Assembly: GCA_027051995.1 (NCBI GenBank)
Contig: JALUFY010000206.1
Span: forward strand, 1-12,478
DNA from: Hyphomicrobiales bacterium
GTDB lineage: Bacteria; Pseudomonadota; Alphaproteobacteria; Rhizobiales; Aestuariivirgaceae
DNA length: 12,478 bases
Reading direction: 5' to 3'
The notes beneath the pieces were generated by a model. It saw nothing but the letters and a program-made list of their open reading frames with translations. It was not told the DNA's origin and made no database searches. Each line of letters begins with the position of its first letter. Positions within the stretch are counted from its first letter, which is position 1. Below are positions 1 through 6,381 of this stretch, one piece after another. The position numbers and the translations under genes were made by a program.

Positions 1-40
1 AATTTATGCTACAAGAGCGCCTTGTGAAATCAGGCATGAA

Positions 41-80
41 ACCGGGCCGTTCCAGAGGATGCGCGGGTCCGGTGTTTTTT
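41..80 (+). terminator. Possible terminator of a gene upstream of the window
   Basis: Arms at 41-48 and 66-73 can form an 8-bp stem with one G-U pair. The loop is a rather long 17 bases. A run of T follows at 75-80. No coding sequence is supported in positions 1-40, so the gene it would terminate lies outside the window. The long loop makes this tentative. Confidence 0.4.
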
Positions 81-283
81 CATTCATCCGCTGTTCGCGG
101 CATTCAGGACGGAAAAAGGGGCAGGCGTCATCCTCCGGGTTTGTTCCGGCGACGTAAAGGGCGGCCCGCCTTGCCCGGGGTGCGCATGGCGCACGGGCCT
201 GACATGGCGCGGACGGAACGGGGCCTTGCCGGTGTGGATCCGGCGGGGGCCTCCAAGGATGAAGCAACAGGCGGATGTTTCCC

Positions 284-303
284 GCCCGGCGCGCGAGCCG
301 GGC
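284..303 (+). promoter_or_regulatory. Hairpin in the carD 5' leader
   Basis: A perfect 7-bp GC-only stem (284-290 with 297-303) closes a 6-base loop. It ends 9 bases before the carD Shine-Dalgarno GAGGT (313-317). It has no T-run, so it is not an intrinsic terminator. It could stabilise the mRNA 5' end or affect ribosome access; both roles are inference. Confidence 0.35.
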
Positions 304-326
304 AGCAACAGCGAGGTAGCGAAAAC

Positions 327-881
327 ATGGCGGCCAAGAAGACAACCGCGAAAAAGCTGAAATTCAAGGCGGGCGAGTTCATCGTCTATCCGTCCCACGG
401 CGTCGGCAAGATCATCGACATCGAGGAGCAGGAGATCGCCGGCATGAAGCTGGAGCTTTATGTCATCGATTTCGAGAAAGAGAAGATGCGTCTGCGCGTG
501 CCCACCAACAAGAGCGAGCAGATCGGCATGCGCAAGCTCTCCGGCAAGGACATGATCGGCGAGGCCATGAAGGTGCTCAAGGGCAAGCCGAAGGTCAAGC
601 GCACCATGTGGTCGCGCCGGGCGCAGGAATACGAGGCCAAGATCAACTCCGGCGACATCATGTTCGTGGCCGAGGTGGTGCGCGACCTGTTCCGCTCCGA
701 ACGCCAGCCGGAGCAGTCCTATTCCGAACGCCAGCTCTATGAAGCCGCCCTGGCGCGTCTTGGCCGCGAGGTGGCCGTGGTGCGCAAGACGGATGAAAAG
801 ACCGCCATCGCCGACATCGAAAAGGTGCTCGACAGCGCCGCCGAGAAGGCCGAGGCCGCGGCCGCCGAAAAGGCCGCCTGA
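327..881 (+). CDS. carD: CarD/CdnL-family RNA polymerase-binding regulator
   Basis: The 184-residue product binds the RNA polymerase beta subunit and stabilises open promoter complexes, notably at rRNA and other growth-related promoters (family knowledge). The first ~12 residues are Lys/Ala-rich. The RNAP-interacting Tudor-like domain covers about 13-70 (YPSHGVGKI at 21-29, RVPTNK at 57-62). The helical DNA-binding domain follows, with TMWSRR at 93-98. W95 aligns with the tryptophan that wedges into the -10 minor groove in mycobacterial and Thermus CarD. The tail from about 171 is Ala/Glu/Lys-rich. ATG at 327 was chosen because GAGGT lies 9 bases upstream and the homologous region begins here; the frame is open further upstream but that part is not protein-like. 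It is transcribed alone and ends at a strong terminator. Confidence 0.93.
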   Translation: MAAKKTTAKKLKFKAGEFIVYPSHGVGKIIDIEEQEIAGMKLELYVIDFEKEKMRLRVPTNKSEQIGMRKLSGKDMIGEAMKVLKGKPKVKRTMWSRRAQEYEAKINSGDIMFVAEVVRDLFRSERQPEQSYSERQLYEAALARLGREVAVVRKTDEKTAIADIEKVLDSAAEKAEAAAAEKAA

Positions 882-921
882 GCCCCGGTGCCTTGAGCGC
901 TGGAAAACGCTGATCAAAAGG

Positions 922-954
922 CCCGGAAAGCGAAAGCGTTTCCGGGTCTTTTTT
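922..954 (+). terminator. Rho-independent terminator of carD, possibly bidirectional
   Basis: A perfect 8-bp stem (922-929 with 939-946) has a 9-base loop and is followed by TCTTTTTT at 947-954, 40 bases past the carD stop. On the other strand the same hairpin is followed by a short T-run (TTTT within CCTTTTGA), so it may also stop transcription arriving from the minus-strand dehydrogenase gene. Confidence 0.88.
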
Positions 955-993
955 CGCGTGCGGTGCTCTGTAGCCGGGGTATTGCCGGAATCA

Positions 994-1012
994 TCATCTC
1001 CGCGAAGGCGGA
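994..1012 (-). repeat. Partial REP-type palindromic repeat unit
   Basis: These 19 bases recur exactly, on the opposite strand, at 10849-10867. At the second site they belong to a perfect palindrome. Here only the inner 5 bp of the stem remain (999-1003 with 1008-1012), so this copy looks degenerate. It sits just after the stop codon of the minus-strand dehydrogenase. Confidence 0.6.
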
Positions 1013-1018
1013 ACGCCC

Positions 1019-1807
1019 CTACATGTTCGGCTCCACGGTGTAGTTGAGCGGCAGGCGGCCGCCGTCGGCGTAGATGCACTGGCCGGTGATGTATGAGGCG
1101 TCCTTGCTGCACAGGAAGGCGGCGATGGCGGCGATCTCCTCGGGATCACCGATGCGGCCCATGGGCGTGCGCGAGAGGATCTTGCGTCTGGCGGCCTCGT
1201 CGTCGGCCACGGCGGCGAGCATTTCGGTCATGATGGATCCCGGGCCGATGGCGTTGACGCGGATACCATGCGGCGCAAGCGTCAGCGCCATGACCTTGGT
1301 GAGCTGGTTGATGCCGCCCTTGGAGACCGAATAGGGCACCTGATTGGCAATGGAGACCACGGCGTTGATCGAGCTCATGTTGACGATGGCGCCCGGCTCG
1401 CGGCCCATTTCCGCCTGCTCCACCATGCGCCGGGCGGCGGCCTGGCCCATGAGGAAATAGCCCTTCAGATTGACGGCCAGAACGCGGTCGAAATCCTCTT
1501 CCTTCAGCTCCAGGAAGTCCGCCGCGTGCACGATGCCGGCGTTGTTAATGAGAAAATCCAGATTGCCATATTTGCTCACCGTCGAATTGACCAGATTGCG
1601 CGCGTCGAGCTTGCTGGTCACGTCGCAGGACTTGTAGACGCAATCGAGCCCTTCCCCCGCGATCTCCCTGGCGGCGGCCTCGCCGGCCTTGTCGTCGATG
1701 TCGGCGATGATGACGCGCGCGCCGTCTTGCGCAAGGCGTCTGGCGCAGGCCTTGCCGATGCCGTGCGCGCCGCCGGTGACGATCGCGGTCTTTCCGGAGA
1801 ATCTCAT
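1019..1807 (-). CDS. Short-chain dehydrogenase/reductase (classical SDR)
   Basis: The 262-residue cytosolic enzyme is a classical SDR that oxidises an alcohol or reduces a carbonyl with NAD(P). Visible motifs are the cofactor loop TGGAHGIG (11-18), an acidic D36 after the second strand that favours NAD(H), NNAG (88-91), the catalytic N113, S146, Y159, K163 set (SSINA, then YSVSK), and the PG turn at 189-190. The length is typical. The start is firm: GGGAGG lies 5 bases before the ATG. It begins 75 bases after the FAD oxidoreductase stop on the same strand, so it may be the third gene of the xerC unit, although a 9-bp hairpin lies in that gap. The substrate cannot be assigned; SDR annotations such as glucose or 3-oxoacyl-ACP reductase would be guesses. 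Confidence 0.9.
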   Translation of the reverse strand: MRFSGKTAIVTGGAHGIGKACARRLAQDGARVIIADIDDKAGEAAAREIAGEGLDCVYKSCDVTSKLDARNLVNSTVSKYGNLDFLINNAGIVHAADFLELKEEDFDRVLAVNLKGYFLMGQAAARRMVEQAEMGREPGAIVNMSSINAVVSIANQVPYSVSKGGINQLTKVMALTLAPHGIRVNAIGPGSIMTEMLAAVADDEAARRKILSRTPMGRIGDPEEIAAIAAFLCSKDASYITGQCIYADGGRLPLNYTVEPNM

Positions 1808-1842
1808 GGGGGCCTCCCGGTGTTTTTACCTTATAAGTTGAC

Positions 1843-1874
1843 CGCCCAGCCATAGCACGGGCGACGGCTGGGCG
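1843..1874 (-). other. Intercistronic 9-bp hairpin
   Basis: A perfect GC-rich inverted repeat (1843-1851 with 1866-1874, 14-base loop) starts 9 bases past the FAD oxidoreductase stop. It has no T-run in either direction, so it is a poor intrinsic terminator. It could be an mRNA-stability or processing element that uncouples the two genes. A palindromic CTTATAAG at 1830-1837 follows it on the minus strand and contains a -10-like TATAAG with no visible -35. Confidence 0.45.
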
Positions 1875-1882
1875 AAAGGCGC

Positions 1883-3178
1883 TCAATGCCCAGCGCCGCG
1901 CCCGCCGCCTTTCAGGCGCGAGAAGGCGAAGGGAGCGGGCGATACGCGCGGGGGCGCGCCCATGAGGATGTGCGCGGCCAGCTCTCCCGCCGCCGGGGCC
2001 AGGCCGAAACCGTGGCCGGAAAAGCCGGTGGCCAGCACCAGCCCTTCGGGGCCGGCTCCGCCGATGACGGGGACGGCGTCCGGCAGGACATCGATGACCC
2101 CGGCCCAGCGCGTTATGACGCGGGCCTTGCCGAAAACGGGAAAATCCTGGCTGGCGGCGTTCAGCGCGGCGTCAAGGATGGCCCGCGACGGGGCGGGATC
2201 AAGCACGCGGACGCGCTCGAAGGGGCTGACCTGATCCGGTTTCCATTTGGCGCGCGCCGCCCAGGGCTGAAAGGGGCTGGCGGCGCGCGGCGGCAGATCG
2301 CGCCATCCGGCGGCCAGGGCGGGCAGGAAATCGCGCAGAAAGCGGATGTGCTGACCGGTGAGGATGGTCTGCGAATAGCGCCCGTGGGCGATGACGTATC
2401 CGTCGCCGCGATCACGGCGGAAGGCGTAATCCCCGGCGCTGGCGGTGATCTCCGGCCCCTTTGGCAGGGGCGCGGTGCGCTGGGCGGAGTTGATGACGCC
2501 CAGTTGCGGCAGACGCAGCCCCAGCCTCTCGCACAGCATGCGCGACCAGACGCCGCTGGCCAGAATGACTCGTTTCGTGGCGATGGGGCCGCGTTCGGTG
2601 ATGACGCCGCTCACGCATCCGGCCGCCGTCTCGATATCGCGCACAGCGAGATTTTCCACAATGCGCGCGCCTTCGCGCCCGGCCGCCTTGGCGAAGGCCC
2701 TTGTCGCTTTCTCCGGTTCCGCGCGTCCGTCACCGGGGGAGAAGAGCGAACCGGCGAATTTCGCCCCGGCCCGCGGGAAAAGCGCCGCCGTTTCGCGCGA
2801 ACCAAGGAGACGGATGCCGCCTCCGGCCTCTCCGGCGTGTTTCCTGAACCACGCAAGGCGCGCCGCCATGTCCCGCTCCGTGGCGCACAGATAGCTGATG
2901 CCGCAGCGCACGAACCCGGCGCTCACGCCGAAATCCCTTTCCAGCCGGGGCCACAGATCCAGCGCCCGGGCGGCCAGCTCCAGTTCCGAGGGATCGCGCC
3001 CCATGCGGCGCACCCAGCCCCAGTTGCGCCCGGACTGCTCGCCGCCGATGCGCCCCTTTTCGCACAGGACAACATCCATCCCGGCGCGGGCCAGCCAGAA
3101 GGCCGCCGCCGCGCCGATGATGCCGCCGCCGATGATGACGGCGTCCGCGCGGGCGGGAAGGGAAAGCGAATCAGGCAT
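1883..3178 (-). CDS. DAO-family FAD-dependent oxidoreductase
   Basis: The 431-residue protein belongs to the D-amino-acid oxidase/glycine-sarcosine oxidase fold, which oxidises amines or amino acids with FAD. The dinucleotide motif G17-x-G19-x-x-G22 is followed by the ribose-binding E40 (LCEKG). Next is SGRNWGWVRRMGRD at 49-62, where many relatives have SGRNGG. A second FAD contact, ASGVWSRM, is at 207-214, and the C-terminal FAD loop contains GFSGHGFGLAP. It starts 20 bases after the xerC stop, so co-transcription is likely. The length fits a single-subunit DadA-like enzyme. D-amino acids, N-methyl amino acids and other secondary amines are all possible substrates. No signal peptide or membrane segment is evident; the N-terminal hydrophobic stretch is the FAD strand and helix. 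Confidence 0.87.
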   Translation of the reverse strand: MPDSLSLPARADAVIIGGGIIGAAAAFWLARAGMDVVLCEKGRIGGEQSGRNWGWVRRMGRDPSELELAARALDLWPRLERDFGVSAGFVRCGISYLCATERDMAARLAWFRKHAGEAGGGIRLLGSRETAALFPRAGAKFAGSLFSPGDGRAEPEKATRAFAKAAGREGARIVENLAVRDIETAAGCVSGVITERGPIATKRVILASGVWSRMLCERLGLRLPQLGVINSAQRTAPLPKGPEITASAGDYAFRRDRGDGYVIAHGRYSQTILTGQHIRFLRDFLPALAAGWRDLPPRAASPFQPWAARAKWKPDQVSPFERVRVLDPAPSRAILDAALNAASQDFPVFGKARVITRWAGVIDVLPDAVPVIGGAGPEGLVLATGFSGHGFGLAPAAGELAAHILMGAPPRVSPAPFAFSRLKGGGRGAGH

Positions 3179-3198
3179 GAGTGTCCAGGGCCGCCAAG

Positions 3199-4164
3199 TC
3201 AGGCGCGGGGATGCGCCTTGCGGTATTGAGCCATGAGGGCGGCGGCGTCAACCCGGGTGTATATCTGCGTGGTGGAGAGGCTGGCGTGGCCGAGCAGCTC
3301 CTGAATGGCGCGCAAATCCGCGCCCGCCGCCAGCAGGTGCGAGGCGAAGGAATGGCGCAGGGCGTGCGGCGTGGCGGTCTCCGGCAGGCCCAGCGCGCCG
3401 CGCAGCCGGGCGGTGAGCAGCTGGATGACGCGCGGGCTCAAGGGGCCGCCGCGCGCGCCGCGAAACACCGGTGCGCCGGGCTTCAGCACAAGGGGAACAA
3501 GGCCGAGATAACCTTTCAGCGCGGCGGTGACGGCGGGCAGAACGGGCACAAGGCGCGTCTTGCCGCCCTTGCCGGTGATGGAGAGAATATCCGCCCGGCC
3601 CTCCACAAGCGGCGCGATGTCCTCCGGCGTGAGGGCCAGCGCCTCCGATATGCGCAGGCCGCAGCCATAGAGCAGGCTGAGCACGGCGAGATCACGCGCC
3701 GCGATCCAGGCGGGGCGCTCCGCGTCGCCTTCCTTCGCCAGATCGAGGGCGGCGCGGGCTTCCGTTTCGTTCACCGGATGTGGCAGGGCCCTGGGCAGGT
3801 GCGGGCCGCGCACCGCCGAAATGGCCGGATTGGAGATGCCGCGATCACGCTCCAGCCAGTTGTAGAAGGAGCGCAGGGTGGACAGCTGGCGGGCGATGGT
3901 GCGCGAGCCCGCGCCGGATTTGCGCCGGTGGGCCAGAAAGGCGCGGAAATCCAGCGGCTTGAGCTCCATCAGCACATCCAGGGAGGCAGGCGCGCCGAAA
4001 TGATCCTTGAGAAACGCGCCGAACTGGCGCAGGTCGCGGGCGTAGGCTTCGATGGTTCTGGGCGAGGCGCGGCGCAGGCGGCCCATGTGCGCCAGAAAAT
4101 CGCCGGCGGCTTTCGCCGCGCTGTCGTCAAGGCCGAAAAGGCTTGTGGCGTCTTGTGATTTCAT
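3199..4164 (-). CDS. xerC: Tyrosine recombinase XerC
   Basis: With XerD, this recombinase resolves chromosome dimers at the dif site during division. The 321-residue product has an N-terminal SAM-like core-binding domain (about 18-110) and a C-terminal catalytic domain. Catalytic residues, numbered from the ATG at 4164, are R171 (GCGLRISE), K199 (TGKGGKTR), H267 and R270 (HALRHS), H293 (LLGHASL) and the nucleophile Y302 (TTQIYTRV). LSTTQIYTR and GCGLR favour XerC over XerD. The start is uncertain: ATG 4164 has only a weak purine-rich region upstream, and in-frame GTG 4176 and TTG 4182 are alternatives that would add 4 or 6 residues. It diverges from priA, a neighbour pairing I recall from other alphaproteobacteria, and heads the minus-strand unit. 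Confidence 0.92.
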   Translation of the reverse strand: MKSQDATSLFGLDDSAAKAAGDFLAHMGRLRRASPRTIEAYARDLRQFGAFLKDHFGAPASLDVLMELKPLDFRAFLAHRRKSGAGSRTIARQLSTLRSFYNWLERDRGISNPAISAVRGPHLPRALPHPVNETEARAALDLAKEGDAERPAWIAARDLAVLSLLYGCGLRISEALALTPEDIAPLVEGRADILSITGKGGKTRLVPVLPAVTAALKGYLGLVPLVLKPGAPVFRGARGGPLSPRVIQLLTARLRGALGLPETATPHALRHSFASHLLAAGADLRAIQELLGHASLSTTQIYTRVDAAALMAQYRKAHPRA

Positions 4165-4202
4165 TCTGGACTTCACCGCCAAAAGCGCCGCAAATACTCC
4201 GC

Positions 4203-6371
4203 ATGGCGGAGACGGAAAAAATCGCCGATGTCCTTTTGCCGCTGCGGCTGGATCATCCCTATTCCTACCGCATGGAGGGTGAACAATCTCTCAACGCGGG
4301 CGCTTATGTGCGCGTGCCGCTGGGCCCGCGCGAGGAAACCGGGGTGGTCTGGGCCGTCCGCGAGGCCGCCCCGGAGCGCAAGCTGCGGGCCATCCGCGAG
4401 GTGATCGGTCTGCCTCCCATGAGCGCCTTGCAGCGCCGGTTCGTCGAATGGGTTGCGCATTACTACGTGGCCGAAAAGGGCCAGGTGCTGCGCATGTGCC
4501 TGCGCGCGAAAGAAGCCTTCCGCCCGGCGCGCGAGCGGCTGGCATGGAAGGCGTCTGGCGCGCGCCCGGCGCGCATGACGCCGCAAAGAGAAAAGGTGCT
4601 GGCGCTGGCCGGCGAGGGCCCGGCCCTGAGTGCGGTGGAGCTGGCGCGGCTGGCAGGTGTTTCTCCGGCGGTGGTGCGCGGGCTGATTGACGCAGGCGCG
4701 CTTTCCCCCGTGGCGCTGCCGAAGGATGCGCCCTTTGAGCCGCCGGATGTCTCCGCCTCACGGGGCAAGGCGCTGTCAAGCGAGCAGGAGGCGGCGGCGC
4801 AAGCCCTGCGCGCGGCGGCGGCAAGGCGGGATTTTTCCGTCACCCTGCTCGATGGCGTCACCGGATCAGGCAAGACGGAGGTCTATTTCGAGGCCATGGC
4901 GGCCGCCCTCGCGGCGGGCAGGCAGGTGCTGCTGCTGCTGCCTGAAATCGCCCTGACGGGGCAGTTCATCCGCCGGGTGACGGCGCGCTTTGGCGCCGCC
5001 CCCGCCGAATGGCATTCGGAAATGACGCAAGCCGCGCGCGCCAGGGTGTTCCGCGCCGTGGCGGACGGCTCGGCGAAGGTGGTTGTGGCGGCCCGTTCGG
5101 GGCTTTTTCTGCCGTGGAGGAATCTCGGGCTGATCGTCGTGGACGAGGAGCACGAAGGGGCCTACAAGCAGGAAGGCGGCGTGCCCTATCACGGGCGCGA
5201 CATGGCCGTCGTGCTGGGGGCGCTGGGGCGCTTTCCGGTGGTGCTGTCCTCGGCCACGCCGTCTCTGGAGAGCATGGCCAACGTGGACAGGGGGCGCTAT
5301 GGGCACATCATGCTGAAGCAGCGCCACGGCGCGGCAAGGTTGCCGGAGGTTTCGCTGATTGATCTCGGCGAAGAGCCCCCCGAAAGAGGCCGCTGGCTTT
5401 CCGCGCCGCTGGTCCGGGCGGTGACGGAAACGCTCGGGAAGGGCGAGCAGGCCCTGTTGTTTCTCAACCGGCGCGGCTATGCGCCGCTGACCCTGTGCCG
5501 GGCCTGCGGGCACAGGCTGGAATGCCCCGATTGCACCGCCTGGCTGGTGCAGCACAGGTTCCGCGATGTGCTCATGTGCCACCATTGCGGCCACGAGAAG
5601 CCCTTGCCGGAAACCTGCCCCTCATGCGGCGCGGCGGGCCAGATGGCCGCCGTCGGGCCGGGCGTGGAGCGGCTGGCCGAGGAGGCGGGCGAGCGCTGGC
5701 CGGACGCGCGCATCGCGGTTCTGTCGTCCGATCTGCAAAAGGGCGCGGCCCTGCGGGCGCTCATCGAGGCGATCGGGCGGGGCGAATACGACATCGTCGT
5801 CGGCACCCAGCTGGTGGCCAAGGGGCATCATTTCCCGCGCCTGACCCTGGCGGGGGTGGTGGACGCCGATCTGGCGCTGGAGACGGCCGATCCGCGCGCC
5901 GGGGAGCGCACATGGCAGCTGCTGGCGCAGGTGGCCGGCCGCGCCGGGCGCGCAAGCAGGCCGGGCCGGGCGCTGATCCAGACATGGATGAGCGCCAACC
6001 CTCTGATGAAGGCGCTGGCGGCGGGCGACCGCGAGGGCTTTCTCGCCCATGAAAAGCGCATGCGAAAGGCCGCCGGAATGCCCCCCTACGGCCAGCTCGC
6101 GGCGCTCATCGTCTCCGGCGGGGACGAGGCGGCGACACTCGCTTTCTGCAAGGCGCTGGCGGCGCGCAGGCCGCTGGCGAAAGACATTCTCGTGCTCGGC
6201 CCGGCCAGCGCGCCCATCGCCATGGTGCGCGGCCGGCGCAGGTTCCGCTTTCTCGTCAAGGCCCCGCGCAGCGCCGACATGCAGGCCTATCTCGGCGCCT
6301 GGCTGAGCGGCGTCAAGCCGCCCGGCAACATCCGCCTGGACGTGGACGTCGATCCCTACAGTTTCTTGTAG
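4203..6371 (+). CDS. priA: Primosomal protein N' (replication restart helicase PriA)
   Basis: PriA is a 3'-to-5' superfamily 2 helicase that recognises stalled forks and D-loops and starts reloading of the replicative helicase. The 722-residue protein has the N-terminal 3'BD (about 1-100, IADVLLPL at 7-14), a winged-helix region, the Walker A motif GVTGSGKT (218-225), and DEEH (314-317) followed by the aromatic-rich loop. Eight zinc-binding cysteines are at 432, 435, 441, 444, 459, 462, 472 and 475. Motif VI is QVAGRAGR (576-583), and the C-terminus ends in DPYSFL, as in many PriA proteins. ATG 4203 is chosen because PriA homology starts immediately after it; no good Shine-Dalgarno is visible. 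All expected motifs are intact. Confidence 0.96.
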   Translation: MAETEKIADVLLPLRLDHPYSYRMEGEQSLNAGAYVRVPLGPREETGVVWAVREAAPERKLRAIREVIGLPPMSALQRRFVEWVAHYYVAEKGQVLRMCLRAKEAFRPARERLAWKASGARPARMTPQREKVLALAGEGPALSAVELARLAGVSPAVVRGLIDAGALSPVALPKDAPFEPPDVSASRGKALSSEQEAAAQALRAAAARRDFSVTLLDGVTGSGKTEVYFEAMAAALAAGRQVLLLLPEIALTGQFIRRVTARFGAAPAEWHSEMTQAARARVFRAVADGSAKVVVAARSGLFLPWRNLGLIVVDEEHEGAYKQEGGVPYHGRDMAVVLGALGRFPVVLSSATPSLESMANVDRGRYGHIMLKQRHGAARLPEVSLIDLGEEPPERGRWLSAPLVRAVTETLGKGEQALLFLNRRGYAPLTLCRACGHRLECPDCTAWLVQHRFRDVLMCHHCGHEKPLPETCPSCGAAGQMAAVGPGVERLAEEAGERWPDARIAVLSSDLQKGAALRALIEAIGRGEYDIVVGTQLVAKGHHFPRLTLAGVVDADLALETADPRAGERTWQLLAQVAGRAGRASRPGRALIQTWMSANPLMKALAAGDREGFLAHEKRMRKAAGMPPYGQLAALIVSGGDEAATLAFCKALAARRPLAKDILVLGPASAPIAMVRGRRRFRFLVKAPRSADMQAYLGAWLSGVKPPGNIRLDVDVDPYSFL

Positions 6372-6381
6372 CTGGCGTTCT

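Larger units (their letters stand above)
1..326. other. Non-coding leader region upstream of carD
   Basis: The carD frame stays open back to position 6, but its upstream translation is low-complexity and rich in Arg, Gly and Pro and does not resemble a CarD N-terminus. The opposite-strand frame looks equally spurious. Apart from the possible terminator at 41-80 and the hairpin at 284-303, I see nothing here. No convincing -35/-10 pair was found. Confidence 0.5.

Noticed and set aside
6..326. A 107-residue N-terminal extension of carD
   Set aside because: The extension does not resemble CarD and is low-complexity. ATG 327 has a proper Shine-Dalgarno and matches the family start.
1886..3229. 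A 447-residue open frame on the plus strand
   Set aside because: It is antisense to the FAD oxidoreductase, which has clear FAD-binding motifs. The translation is Gly/Ala/Arg/Gln-rich without recognisable domains.
3181..4158. A 325-residue open frame on the plus strand
   Set aside because: It is antisense to xerC, which retains all catalytic residues.
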